From Rivularia sp034931125 (GTDB lineage: Bacteria; Cyanobacteriota; Cyanobacteriia; Cyanobacteriales; Nostocaceae), in the NCBI RefSeq assembly GCF_034931125.1, contig NZ_JAYGHM010000008.1:1-64000 (forward strand): DNA of 64,000 nucleotides, read 5' to 3'. Shown piece by piece: positions 53,166 through 62,644 of this stretch. The first letter of the stretch is position 1; each line of letters begins with the position of its first letter. The notes beneath the pieces were generated by a model that had not been told where the DNA came from, searched no databases, and saw only the letters and a list, made by a program, of their open reading frames with translations. The translations under genes were made by a program, and so were the position numbers.

Positions 53166-54287
53166 TTAAGATAAAATAACATCATTTGAGCAACGCACAC
53201 CGCCATCGTCCATCAATAAAAGCGCTTCTGTTCGCAATCGATTACCAACCCATTCCAATTCAATAGGATTCGTAATTGATGCATCCGCTATCAATTGCGG
53301 TAAATTGGATAACCACTTTTTATAATATGTCCCTGAATAACCAATTATTACCGCTAAAGCTTTACTATTCCTTTTCGTAATATCAGTGAAAACTTTCCAT
53401 TGCTCGGAAATAGGTACGCTCGCACAAAAATTCACAATCGATGCAACCAATTCTTCTACTTGTTTAAACTCTTCTGAACCAATATGCATAATATTTTCGA
53501 CAACACCTAACAAATTAGCGCTTAGTAATGCCGTCTCTTGAGTTGCTGCTGAATTGAAAATTATATTGTCTGAAAAAACTGCATAGTTTTCTGATACAGA
53601 CTTGGAAACAAGCTGTTCGTCAAGGTAATTGCCGATTTCAGCATCACCACTGTCTTGACTTTCTGTCTGATGACTTTCATTAGTCGAGGATGTATCGGTT
53701 TCTACATCATCTTTCTGCTGGCTATCGGATACCACTAAACGTCCTTCAATAAATGCCTGTCGTAGCGCTACAGCTTCGGCAACTATTTGTTGAGCGCTTT
53801 TACCTTCGGAGTCCATCATGTGCTGTAAAGCCACACCAGTCACTTCATCATCAATCGGTGGTACCTGACAATATCTTTTACCATTGCGATCGCGTCGCCA
53901 TATAGTTGGTTTTTCTGGTTTACTCGTTCTAGGCTTGCGAGAAAGTTTGATTAGTTCGCGTACCTTTTCCTGAGTGATAGAGCCGATATCAAGAAGCTGC
54001 TCGATCACATTCGCGTATTTTTTATTTTGTTTGGAAAGCCCGAATAAGGTATCAGGTTCGATTTCGGCTAAGTCTAGGGGTGAGAATTTCTCGAAGGTTT
54101 GAGCAACTTTGAGATATTTCTTATCTTCCTTCTCCCATCCCCACTCTCGGAGTAATTGCTTATATGCCTTGCCCGATAATTCTAGTTTCTGTTTTGCCAG
54201 GTAGAAAGCGTTGTGCAAAATATTGCTCGTTGCTTTACCTAGAGATTCAGGTAAGTTATGTTTTTTTGGAATTGTAGTGATGACCAT
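53166..54287 (-). CDS. Hypothetical protein, possibly plasmid- or phage-derived
   Basis: A 373-residue soluble protein: a helical N-terminal part (ALGKATSNILHNAFYLAKQK-like region, residues 15-110), a basic RKPRTSKPEKPTIWRRDRNG segment (~125-145), an acidic Ser/Thr/Gln linker (SDSQQKDDVETDTSSTNESH) and a helical C-terminus. No catalytic motif is recognised. I start at the ATG at 54287 with GGGGAA upstream; 54320 is an alternative. It forms a minus-strand pair with the 112-residue gene upstream. Confidence 0.6.
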   Translation of the reverse strand: MVITTIPKKHNLPESLGKATSNILHNAFYLAKQKLELSGKAYKQLLREWGWEKEDKKYLKVAQTFEKFSPLDLAEIEPDTLFGLSKQNKKYANVIEQLLDIGSITQEKVRELIKLSRKPRTSKPEKPTIWRRDRNGKRYCQVPPIDDEVTGVALQHMMDSEGKSAQQIVAEAVALRQAFIEGRLVVSDSQQKDDVETDTSSTNESHQTESQDSGDAEIGNYLDEQLVSKSVSENYAVFSDNIIFNSAATQETALLSANLLGVVENIMHIGSEEFKQVEELVASIVNFCASVPISEQWKVFTDITKRNSKALAVIIGYSGTYYKKWLSNLPQLIADASITNPIELEWVGNRLRTEALLLMDDGGVRCSNDVILS

Positions 54288-54358
54288 TGGTGATTCCCCA
54301 GTTTTTTTTGAAGCGAACAAGAACCAGCCATTTCCGCAAAGGAAACGACTGAAAAAAT

Positions 54359-54697
54359 CTATGCGGTAACGAATGCGTTCATTTCAACGATGAACATGAC
54401 TGCATCTTTACTATTTTCAAAGTGCGGCTTCAGTGGATAACTATATGGCTGAGATATCCATAAATCGTTGGCTACATCTCGTTGGAAGGTTCTTAGTAAT
54501 CGCCCAGAATGCCACACTCGGCGGTATATTTCATCTTCAACAGAATCTACTTCTACGCTTCCAATAATTAACTGTTTGCTCTGCTTCTCAAGAAGTTGTT
54601 CGACTTGAAACTGATTCTCATCGCTACAACTTGAATGTAGTAGACAACGGGTATTCGATTGCACTATACTTGGATCAAACATATTTAAATTCTCCAT
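54359..54697 (-). CDS. Hypothetical protein
   Basis: A 112-residue soluble protein with an N-terminal cysteine pair (RCLLHSSCSDE) and an aromatic central part (VWHSGRLLRTFQRDVANDLW). Not recognised. It is divergent from the coiled-coil gene at 54855 and is followed by the 373-residue gene, 71 bp away. Confidence 0.5.
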   Translation of the reverse strand: MENLNMFDPSIVQSNTRCLLHSSCSDENQFQVEQLLEKQSKQLIIGSVEVDSVEDEIYRRVWHSGRLLRTFQRDVANDLWISQPYSYPLKPHFENSKDAVMFIVEMNAFVTA

Positions 54698-54854
54698 CCA
54701 GAGGATTTAGCAGAAGCAGACGCGATTCCGCCAAGAATTAGAGCGCCTGCTTTTGCTTTTGTTTCACTTACGTAAATATATAACGAAGTGAACAATAGTG
54801 TCAAGGGGGTGTTGAACTTTTTTTATAATTAAGTAGTGTTAAAATGTCGTGTAA

Positions 54855-55253
54855 ATGAAGCACTGTACAGCTATGAGTAAGACAAAAGACGTTGGAGTTT
54901 TGTTAGAAGATGTTACGGTAGATACCCCACTACCAAAAGCGAAATCGTATAGAGTCAGTTACCAAGGACAAATTTTTCGTTGTAGAGAATATAATTCAAG
55001 AGGTAACAAATATTTTTACTTGGAAAAAAATCATCAGTATAAAAAGCTAACTCAATTTCTTGGCAAGCCAGAAGAGTTGAATGCCGTATTAATAAAAGAA
55101 GCAGCGGTAAAAATACTCTTATTGATGCAAAAACGCTCTTCAGAGTTTGAAGCAGAGGTAGAGACTGAAAAAGACCTTCGTACTTTGGTTATGGAATTGC
55201 AAGCAGAAGTAGCACGCTTAAGTAAAAAGGTGGATTCTTTACAAGCTGGATGA
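54855..55253 (+). CDS. Hypothetical protein with C-terminal coiled coil
   Basis: A 132-residue protein: a beta-rich middle (KSYRVSYQGQIFRCREYNSR, YFYLEKN) and a C-terminal coiled coil (LRTLVMELQAEVARLSKKVD). An internal ATG at 54873 is an alternative start. A TATAAT at about 54825 lies upstream. Function unknown; the divergent arrangement with 54697 suggests a functional pair. Confidence 0.55.
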   Translation: MKHCTAMSKTKDVGVLLEDVTVDTPLPKAKSYRVSYQGQIFRCREYNSRGNKYFYLEKNHQYKKLTQFLGKPEELNAVLIKEAAVKILLLMQKRSSEFEAEVETEKDLRTLVMELQAEVARLSKKVDSLQAG

Positions 55254-55354
55254 GAAGGCTAATAAAATAGTTCTTCACTAAGTTATGTTGACAATCAAAG
55301 ATTAGTTGAAACAGTTCTGCTACTTTCCTTATTTACAATTCTTCAGTATGATGA

Positions 55355-55462
55355 AAAATCCCAAGAGATTTATCTATAGCATCAACAGTTCTTGCAAATC
55401 AAGGAATCTTCTTAACAAGAAATCTGCAAGATTTTGAGAAAGTTCCAGGTTTTACTATCTAA
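55355..55462 (+). pseudogene. PIN-domain (VapC-like) toxin remnant
   Basis: Reads IPRDLSIASTVLANQGIFLT, RNLQDFEKVPGFTI and stops at 55460. This is the C-terminal quarter of VapC-type PIN nucleases, with the TRN-x2-DF motif. The rest of the gene and any antitoxin are absent. Confidence 0.7.
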
Positions 55463-55592
55463 GATTGCTCAAGTTAGCTTTTTATAAAAAATCGTCATGA
55501 AAATGCCAATCTTTCAAGTCTGGTCGTAATTTTTAATATTTTATGGTACTTTCTTCCTTCTCAGATCACAAAGCCGTATAAACGACATTCAA

Positions 55593-55830
55593 TTAAGTCA
55601 AATTTGAGAGTACAAAATCTGGGTTATCAGCATCAAAAGCAAATGCATTGAAGCGTAACTGCTCTCCTTGGTGCTTGTCATGCAGTCCTTAAAGACCTAG
55701 CTTTCTTTGCCGTCGTGTTGGATGTTGAGTAGTGCGTCGGTTTGAGTAAATTCGGAGGTTATTCCTGCTAGGGGTGTAAAGGTGTTGATGTTGAGAAGGG
55801 CGACTTCAATGCTCTACATGAGTTATCTTG
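55593..55830 (-). pseudogene. Surface-protein repeat debris
   Basis: Minus-strand stretches read ALLNINTFTPLAGITSEFTQ and, in another frame after a stop, QGEQLRFNAFAFDADNPDFV. These resemble repeat segments of large cadherin/Ig-type surface proteins like the one at 49090-51664. Multiple breaks. Confidence 0.45.
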
Positions 55831-55837
55831 AATCATT

Positions 55838-57205
55838 TCAAGCATTTATTATTAATTTTGTAAGGGAGGATCGATCGCAAGGTAATGTAACTATGAAAGT
55901 GCTACCTTTCCCAATTTCACTTTCCACGTTTAAACTACCATGATGTGACAATACAATTGCTTGTGCGATCGCCAATCCTAACCCCGAACCTCCAGTATGA
56001 CGAGAGCGATCGCTATTAACTCGATAAAAGCGGTCAAAGACATGAGACAATTCATTCTTGGCAATACCAATACCAGTATCTTGTACTCGAATCTCAGTAT
56101 CCGAATCATAACTATCTAAAATAACTGTGACTTCCCCACCAGGTAAAGTATATTGAATTGCATTCACAATCAAATTAGAAAATAAACGATAAAGCTGTTC
56201 GGAATTACCAATAATCTTTATATCTTTATGCACGCGAATTTCAGAATTAAGAATTACTTTAGCCGAAATTGCCATAGCTGCAAATTCTTCTACCAAGTCG
56301 GTAATAATATCATTTAAAGAACACAATTCCCCCTGCACGGAGATAGATTGTCTATCGAAGCGAGAAAGCATTAATAAATCTACAACTAAACTGCTAAGTC
56401 GATAATTTTGACGTTTGATAGTTCCAAGAATGTCCCATGCTTCTTTAATATCTAAATCTGGCATTAATAACGCTGATTCTATTGTTGCTTGCGTCGCGGC
56501 TAAAGGTGTTCTTAACTCATGTGCGGCATCGGCTGTAAATTGCTGAATTTGTCTGTAAGATTGATAAATTGGTCGCATTGCTAAACCTGCCAACCACCAG
56601 CTAGCAACAGCAACCATCATCATTGAAATTGGTAATCCTACTACCAAACTTAATTTAACCGCATCCATATAGCTGTTAACGTCGGCAATATTTCTTCCTA
56701 CTTGTAAATATCCCCAATCGCGATTATCTGTAGTGTGTAAAATTAATGACATTTGATGGTAAAAACTACCAGCATCATCTTGAATAGTTTGCCAAAGTTT
56801 CGTGTTCAAATCTGAAGATTCCGTTTGAGGTAACGAACCAGAAATAGCAATCAAACGTGTCGATTTATCAAATAAACGCACGTAATAACTTTGATGAATT
56901 GCATTTAATATATGGCGTTGAGAAGTCGCTCGATTCGATATACAACCCGTTTCAACGACACAAAGATTTGGTAAAATTTCTTTTACAATTGGCTCTAATT
57001 TTCCCGGTTGTCTTAGCTTTAGTTCTAAATTATTATGTAAAGATTTAGCAACGAATTCTAATTCTCTATCCAAGGCTACCGTATGGGCATGAGATACTGC
57101 CGTGTAGAAACCGATGCCGCATACAGTTAAAATTAAACCCATGACAATGGCATACCAAAGTGCCAAACGAATCCGGGTACCTTGAAACAGTTTATTTTGA
57201 TTCAT
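55838..57205 (-). CDS. rppB: Sensor histidine kinase RppB
   Basis: A 455-residue membrane kinase: first span at 12-36 (LALWYAIVMGLILTVCGIGFY), an extracytoplasmic sensor (~37-180), second span (~183-205), HisKA with AAHELRTPLAATQAT, N box NLIVNAIQYT, G boxes DTGIGIAKNEL and GGSGLGLAIAQ. The NKLFQGTRIRLALWYAIVMG start and the VALDREL segment are typical of cyanobacterial RppB (NrsS-like). It follows rppA by 8 bp. In Synechocystis this pair responds to redox state and nickel; the signal here is not known. Confidence 0.9.
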   Translation of the reverse strand: MNQNKLFQGTRIRLALWYAIVMGLILTVCGIGFYTAVSHAHTVALDRELEFVAKSLHNNLELKLRQPGKLEPIVKEILPNLCVVETGCISNRATSQRHILNAIHQSYYVRLFDKSTRLIAISGSLPQTESSDLNTKLWQTIQDDAGSFYHQMSLILHTTDNRDWGYLQVGRNIADVNSYMDAVKLSLVVGLPISMMMVAVASWWLAGLAMRPIYQSYRQIQQFTADAAHELRTPLAATQATIESALLMPDLDIKEAWDILGTIKRQNYRLSSLVVDLLMLSRFDRQSISVQGELCSLNDIITDLVEEFAAMAISAKVILNSEIRVHKDIKIIGNSEQLYRLFSNLIVNAIQYTLPGGEVTVILDSYDSDTEIRVQDTGIGIAKNELSHVFDRFYRVNSDRSRHTGGSGLGLAIAQAIVLSHHGSLNVESEIGKGSTFIVTLPCDRSSLTKLIINA

Positions 57206-57213
57206 GCTTATAA

Positions 57214-57909
57214 CTAATTCTTAAAATTAAAGCGATATCCCATACCATGCAAAGTTTCAATTGGATTTCCACAGCCACTCGAAGCTAATTTACGTCGTAA
57301 CAAACGTACCTGTGCTGCAACTACATTGCTACTCGATTCTGCACTTGCTTCCCAAAGTTGGTTGCGAATTTGTTCGGTTGTAAGAATTTGATTTGGATGC
57401 TTCATAAAATATTCTAGTAATTGAAATTCTTTGTTAGTCAAAGACATTTCTTGTTTATCTTCCGAAGCATTTTGATTAATAATTGTATTATTGCCGTAAT
57501 CTAATGTTAAATTGCCCATCATTAATTTTTGGGGTTGAAACTGAGGTACCCTTCTTTGTAAAGCCCGCAACCTTGCTAATAATTCCTCCATTCCAAAAGG
57601 TTTAACTAAGTAATCGTCTGCACCCGCATCCAAACCAGCCACCTTATCTTCCATACTATCTTTAGCTGTTAGCATTAAAACTGGCATCGCATTTTGATTT
57701 TGACGCAATTTTTTACACAGTTCCAATCCTGACATTCCAGGGAGCAGCCAATCAAAAATACCGATGGTATATTCCGTCCATCGATCTTCTAAATATCCCC
57801 ATGCTTCATTTCCATCCATAACCCAGTCAACTAAATATTTTTGCGCTTGTAAAACTCGCTTAATGGCTGCACCTAAATCCGGTTCGTCTTCTACTAATAA
57901 CACTCTCAT
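57214..57909 (-). CDS. rppA: Response regulator RppA
   Basis: A 231-residue OmpR-family regulator: receiver with phospho-Asp53 in IGIFDWLLPGMSG (Asp-Trp is characteristic of RppA), Lys in LVKPFGM, and a winged helix with LTNKEFQLLEYFMKHPNQIL and IETLHGMGYRF. I use the ATG at 57909; the open frame to 57936 begins with TTG. It is transcribed ahead of rppB. Confidence 0.92.
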   Translation of the reverse strand: MRVLLVEDEPDLGAAIKRVLQAQKYLVDWVMDGNEAWGYLEDRWTEYTIGIFDWLLPGMSGLELCKKLRQNQNAMPVLMLTAKDSMEDKVAGLDAGADDYLVKPFGMEELLARLRALQRRVPQFQPQKLMMGNLTLDYGNNTIINQNASEDKQEMSLTNKEFQLLEYFMKHPNQILTTEQIRNQLWEASAESSSNVVAAQVRLLRRKLASSGCGNPIETLHGMGYRFNFKN

Positions 57910-57936
57910 AACAAAGTAATTCGTTGACTGTAACAA

Positions 57937-58348
57937 ACTTCACTCTAAAAATAGATTGACATAAATTTATGAAATCAAGATGAAAACTAAAGTGAGATCG
58001 TGTTCGCTTAAAACTTATCATATCTGTGAGGATAGGTAATTGGTAATTCGTAATGGGTAATAAAAAATTATTAACATTTGGGTCATATAGTAAGTAATTA
58101 GCCCTCTGAATGTGTCAATCAAATTCTCTATCCTCTTGCTGATTAAAAGCTTAAGAAATCTAAATATTAGTTCAGAGTAGTCATTGTAATACCTGATATT
58201 GTGAAGTAAGAATAACTACATTTTTCTGTACGTTAAGTTCCGTAGGGAATCAGTTTGCGAAAAAAACTTAGTCAGTAAAAAAGACTGAAGGGGAATGGAG
58301 AGCAATGGGAGTTTTAATAATTTATCCTTACTTATAATTCTTTGACCG
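57937..58348. other. Gap without a supported gene
   Basis: About 410 bp. It contains a TAATTGGTAATTCGTAATGG low-complexity run near 58035 and otherwise A+T-rich sequence. I see no gene and no copy of the direct-repeat box; a single GTGAGGATAGG near 58026 lacks a partner. Confidence 0.5.
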
Positions 58349-58759
58349 ATGAAAAAAAATAGCATATTCCAAAATTGGAAACAAAGAGTTAGAAAGCTTA
58401 AACAAGAAACCTCTGCTCTTTATTACGCCAGCAAAGACCCAAGAACACCTTGGTATGCTAAATTTCTTGCTATCTGTGTAGTTGCTTATCTACTTAGTCC
58501 GATTGATTTGATTCCGGATGTAATTCCTATACTGGGTTATTTGGATGATTTGGTATTGATACCGTTAGGAATTTTTTTACTTTTGAAGTTAATACCTAAA
58601 ACTGTAATGGATGAATCTCGCCAAAAGGCAAAAGTAATTGAGAATATACCAAACAGCAAATTTATCACAATAATTATAGTTTGCATCTGGATATTTACCG
58701 GAATGCTAACAGTTTTTTTGGTTTATAGTTTGTACCAAAACAGTAAAAAATCATTTTAG
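58349..58759 (+). CDS. YkvA-like (DUF1232) membrane protein
   Basis: A 136-residue protein with the DUF1232 core YASKDPRTPWYAKFLAICVV then AYLLSPIDLIPDVIPILGYL and DDLVLIPLG, followed by an extra C-terminal span (TIIIVCIWIFTGMLTVFLVY). Role unknown; common in bacterial envelopes. Confidence 0.88.
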   Translation: MKKNSIFQNWKQRVRKLKQETSALYYASKDPRTPWYAKFLAICVVAYLLSPIDLIPDVIPILGYLDDLVLIPLGIFLLLKLIPKTVMDESRQKAKVIENIPNSKFITIIIVCIWIFTGMLTVFLVYSLYQNSKKSF

Positions 58760-59060
58760 TGATTAATGCTCATGTTGTTTCACCTTCCAATTAAATTATT
58801 GTTGAAAATGAAATTTATCGAGACTAAAACATTCGATTAAAACTGAAGTATGCGAAGCGGCTAAAGAATGGATTCTAAATCATATTTGTTTTATTTTTAT
58901 GATCATTTTATGAAAATTTACAAAATGTAGATATAAATCTTCCTAACTTCTTGACATTTAAGCTTTATTGTGAAAAACAAACTGAATTCAACACTATAAA
59001 ATTGTTTTACCATAAACTAATATGCTTGATTTTGTTGACAAGAAGGTAAAAGCTGAAACC

Positions 59061-59741
59061 ATGAAAATCCTAATTGTGGAAGATGATAGTCGAATAGCTA
59101 AACCGCTAGCTGAGGATTTAAGACACCAACATCATGCAGTTGATATTGCTGCTGATGGAATAGAAGGATGGGATTATGCTCAATCAACTGAGTATGACTT
59201 AATATTATTAGATTTGATGTTACCGCGCTTGGATGGTATTAGTCTTTGCAAAAGATTGCGGGCAAAAAAATCCAATGCTTTGATTTTGATGCTAACAGCA
59301 AAAGATACTACCAGCGATAAAGTAATTGGACTCGATGCAGGAGCAGATGATTATCTAATAAAACCGTTTGAATTAGAAGAATTAGCTGCACGTATTCGCG
59401 CTTTATCCCGGAGAACTCCAGAAGTTAAATCATCAATTTTAACTCACGGGAAACTGCAACTCGAACCCAATAAGAACGAAGTTATTTATGCGGATAATCC
59501 GATAATTTTAACGCCTAAAGAATACTTAATTTTAGAATACTTTTTGCGTCATCCTCAACAAGTTTTAACTCGTGCGGCGATTCTTGATAAACTTTGGGAA
59601 ATTGATAAATGTTCTGGAGAAGGAACAGTTAAAACTCATATTACTAATTTACGTAGTAAACTTAGAGCCGCAGGGAGTTCGGATAATTTGATTGAAACAG
59701 TTTATGGTATGGGTTATCGTCTGAATGCAATTGATTATTAA
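59061..59741 (+). CDS. OmpR-family response regulator
   Basis: A 226-residue regulator: receiver with phospho-Asp51 in LILLDLMLPRLDG, Lys in LIKPFELEEL, and winged helix (LTPKEYLILEYFLRHPQQVL, IETVYGMGYRL). I use the ATG at 59061, where the receiver begins; 59022 is upstream without a site. It forms an operon with the kinase 35 bp downstream. Confidence 0.92.
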   Translation: MKILIVEDDSRIAKPLAEDLRHQHHAVDIAADGIEGWDYAQSTEYDLILLDLMLPRLDGISLCKRLRAKKSNALILMLTAKDTTSDKVIGLDAGADDYLIKPFELEELAARIRALSRRTPEVKSSILTHGKLQLEPNKNEVIYADNPIILTPKEYLILEYFLRHPQQVLTRAAILDKLWEIDKCSGEGTVKTHITNLRSKLRAAGSSDNLIETVYGMGYRLNAIDY

Positions 59742-59776
59742 AACAGGAATTAGGTATTATAAATTCCTTGAAAATT

Positions 59777-61018
59777 ATGTTTAAAAAAATTCGCGATCGC
59801 CTACTTTTATCTAACTTAATTGTATTTGCAGCTATTCTCGCAGGATTTTCTATTGTTGTGCGAGTTGTTTTTGTTCGCAGTTTTAATCGGCAATTCACAG
59901 ATAAGCTTGTTGCTTTAGGACAAGGTGTGACTGTAGATGCAGAGTTAAAAACCGGAAAATTAGAAATTGATGAACATTGGCAAGTCAGAGATTTGGCTGC
60001 TCGTAAAGGTGGTTTACAGTGGTTTGATACGCAAGGTAATTTACTCAAACAGCAGGGTAAATATATCGTAAATTTACCTTTGAATCCAAATACAATCGTA
60101 GACGTTCAAACAGATGAAGAAAGAGGAATTAAAGCAGTAACTTTACCGATACTAGATAATCAAATTCAACAAAAAATTGGTTATGTCAGAGTCAGTCAAT
60201 CTCTAGAAGAATTTAATGAAACTATCCAAAAATTAGATTTGGGCTTGGTTTCTGGTGTTGTTTTCGCTTTAATTTTAAGTGGAATTGGGGGATTATGGCT
60301 CAACCGTCAAGCAATGCAGCCAATTGAAGAAAGTTTTAAACGTCTCAAGCAATTTACCGCTGACGCAAGTCATGAGTTACGCAATCCTTTAATGGCAATT
60401 AAAAGTAATACCGCAGTTGCTTTAAAGTATCCCCAAGGAATGAGAAATATTGATCGAGAAAAATTTACCGCTATTGCCAGCGCTACTAATCAAATGACTC
60501 AGTTAACTGAGGATTTATTGCTTTTAAGCCGCACTGATAAAGTTACCGATAATGAACAAAAAACTGTTAATTTGACTAGTATTATATCTAATTTAATCCA
60601 ATTATATCAACCTCAAGCACAAGTTAAAAACATAGATTTACAAGTAGAAAATAAAAATAATTTGTTATTGCTTGGAGATGCAAAACAATTGAGTCGAGCG
60701 TTAGGTAATATTATTCAAAATGCGATTTACTATACTGATTCTAGTGGAAAAGTCAAAGTTACAGCTACGCGGATTGCTTGTTTTGTTCAAGTAATAGTTA
60801 GAGATACAGGTGTAGGTATTGCACCAGAAAATTTACAGCTAATTTTTGAGCGTTTTTGGCGTTCCGATCAAGCTCGTTCTTATGAGTCAGGTGGTTCTGG
60901 TTTAGGTTTAGCAATTTCTCAAGCAATTGTGCAGAATCATGGGGGTTCGATTACTGTTAGTAGTCAATTAAATGTTGGTAGTTATTTTACTGTACGTTTA
61001 CCTACTTACCTTGAATAG
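59777..61018 (+). CDS. Sensor histidine kinase
   Basis: A 413-residue membrane kinase: span 1 (LLLSNLIVFAAILAGFSIVV), an extracytoplasmic domain to ~150, span 2 (LGLVSGVVFALILSGIGGLW), HisKA with ADASHELRNPLMAIKSN, N box GNIIQNAIYYT, G boxes DTGVGIAPENL and GGSGLGLAIS. Partner of the regulator upstream. The neighbours (COG4705-type and PepSY proteins) suggest an envelope or ion signal. Confidence 0.92.
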   Translation: MFKKIRDRLLLSNLIVFAAILAGFSIVVRVVFVRSFNRQFTDKLVALGQGVTVDAELKTGKLEIDEHWQVRDLAARKGGLQWFDTQGNLLKQQGKYIVNLPLNPNTIVDVQTDEERGIKAVTLPILDNQIQQKIGYVRVSQSLEEFNETIQKLDLGLVSGVVFALILSGIGGLWLNRQAMQPIEESFKRLKQFTADASHELRNPLMAIKSNTAVALKYPQGMRNIDREKFTAIASATNQMTQLTEDLLLLSRTDKVTDNEQKTVNLTSIISNLIQLYQPQAQVKNIDLQVENKNNLLLLGDAKQLSRALGNIIQNAIYYTDSSGKVKVTATRIACFVQVIVRDTGVGIAPENLQLIFERFWRSDQARSYESGGSGLGLAISQAIVQNHGGSITVSSQLNVGSYFTVRLPTYLE

Positions 61019-61025
61019 ATTTCAT

Positions 61026-61290
61026 TTAATGAATATTTTGTTTGCGATGTTTGCTAATGTGATTCCATAAATACCAAAGTATAGTTAAATTTATGAAAAA
61101 TACGATTAATTTTAAAAAGCTAAATTTTTTAATTAACTCAAAAATTTCCGGTGGTATACTGATACCGACTAAAGCTAATACTAACAATTTTGCACAAGAT
61201 TTTTCATACCATAAACCAATAGCTTCAATAGCAGTTACAAAAGCATATATGGCAGCAACGATTGCGCTAAGAAGCTGGTTTCTTTTTAAA
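61026..61290 (-). pseudogene. DUF2127 protein, C-terminal fragment
   Basis: In the minus frame: SAIVAAIYAFVTAIEAIGLW, YEKSCAKLLVLALVGISIPP, EIFELIKKFSFLKLIVFFIN, ending at 61026. This is the last ~80 residues of a DUF2127 membrane protein (normally ~150). It has no start and overlaps the end of the COG4705-type gene. A 67-residue plus-strand ORF over it (61093-61296) is not credible. Confidence 0.6.
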
Positions 61291-62010
61291 ACTTAAGTAA
61301 ATAACCAAACTCACGATTATACAAAGAAAAAGTATACTAGTTCCGGTTGTACCTAAACCATAGCCACCATTTTTAGCAGGTTGAGATAGTAAATCACCGA
61401 TAGATGCTCCGAGCGGACGAGTCAAAATGTAAGCTAACCAAAATGCTAAAACTCCATTCATCTTGAAGTAATAATAACAAGCAGTTATTATTGCAATTAA
61501 ACTGCCGAATACTAGTGCTGATTGTGCATAGCCTAGCTTCAAAGCCTCTGCTAAAAGGTCTCCCGTTGCCGTACCTAAAGCAAACGTAAAGAAAATAGCC
61601 ATCCAGTAGAAAAGCTCTCTTTTATTTGTGTTGATGGAGTGCATAGCTAATGTCTTTTCTTTTGAATACCAAAGCGCAAAAACTACCAGCAAGACAACAC
61701 TAAAAGCGATAGTTGTCGTTACTAAGCTAACTCCAAGATTATCTACCAAACTATCAGTAATCAGCGTGCCAGTGATACTCATAAAAACGACTACAATCCA
61801 GTAACTTACTGGAACATACTGCTTAAGCCTAAACTGATTCAAAAGCAAAATCACTAATACACCGCTCATAAGATAAGATGTTAGGGTTAAACCAAGGTTC
61901 AGGGTTACTGATAGAAAATCTGCCGCAGTTTCACCTACCGTCGTTGCTAGAATCTTGACAATCCAGAAATAAATTGTCACTTCTGGAACTCTGCTTAATA
62001 TTTTTTGCAT
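61267..62010 (-). CDS. COG4705-type membrane protein (copy A)
   Basis: A 247-residue protein with eight or so spans arranged as repeats, each beginning with an acidic turn: ATTVGETAADFLSVTLNLGL, SITGTLITDSLVDNLGVSL, ALGTATGDLLAEALKLGY and TRPLGASIGDLLSQ. The conserved T-x-x-x-G-D/E pattern suggests an ion- or substrate-binding membrane fold. Function unknown; members are often next to PepSY genes and two-component systems, as here. A paralogue begins at 63596. Confidence 0.85.
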   Translation of the reverse strand: MQKILSRVPEVTIYFWIVKILATTVGETAADFLSVTLNLGLTLTSYLMSGVLVILLLNQFRLKQYVPVSYWIVVVFMSITGTLITDSLVDNLGVSLVTTTIAFSVVLLVVFALWYSKEKTLAMHSINTNKRELFYWMAIFFTFALGTATGDLLAEALKLGYAQSALVFGSLIAIITACYYYFKMNGVLAFWLAYILTRPLGASIGDLLSQPAKNGGYGLGTTGTSILFLCIIVSLVIYLSFKKKPAS

Positions 62011-62120
62011 AATATATTATATATTTCTCCTACTTTATTTTTTCAAAACAATACTGTGATGCTTGCCTTGCTTGCCAGGAACTCTTATCTATATCTAACA
62101 GTTGGAGAGCGAAATATAGA

Positions 62121-62504
62121 TTATAGTTTGTGAACAAATATTGGATCTAAAAGTGTACAACAGTGGATATTAGTCCAATATTTAATCGCTACGATTGCAG
62201 TACCGGGATTAGCTTTCAGCAAAGCTCTATTGAAATCTGCTTTTTTCTCCGATAATTGATTTGCTAAGGTGAAAGGGTCGAGTAAATTTTTAAACATTAC
62301 CTCTTCCCTGCCAAAATACTGTATCAGTTGATTTGGATTATTAACTGCTATCAATACCGTATCTAATGGTGTAATCAAACTAAATTCAGAATAGCTATCA
62401 ACTTCGAGTTTTACAAAAGCTGGTAAGTTATGTTGAGCGTAATAAGAAATTATCAGATCAATTTCTTTGTAGATACGTGATATTAAGATGTCAGAGATTT
62501 TCAC
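62121..62504 (-). CDS. Hypothetical protein
   Basis: A 127-residue soluble protein (MKISDILISRIYKEIDLIIS start), mixed alpha/beta, with two adjacent Cys (NIHCCTLLDP) near the C-terminus. I do not recognise it. It lies between the COG4705-type gene and the PepSY gene on the same strand. Confidence 0.55.
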   Translation of the reverse strand: MKISDILISRIYKEIDLIISYYAQHNLPAFVKLEVDSYSEFSLITPLDTVLIAVNNPNQLIQYFGREEVMFKNLLDPFTLANQLSEKKADFNRALLKANPGTAIVAIKYWTNIHCCTLLDPIFVHKL

Positions 62505-62644
62505 CGTTAGTTAAAACTGAGATGGATATAAAAACAAGAATTAAGAAAGGGTTTTGAGAACAAGAAATAAATAAATTACTTATCTCAAGACCCGTTAATT
62601 GGTGTGAGTGAGAAAAATTATCTGTGACGGACTCTAGTTACAGA

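Noticed and set aside
58020..58035. GTGAGGATAGG as a promoter box for the minus strand
   Set aside because: Single half-site; no partner 11 bp away and no -10 at the right distance.
61093..61296. Plus-strand 67-residue ORF
   Set aside because: No ribosome site or family, and the opposite strand reads as a DUF2127 fragment.
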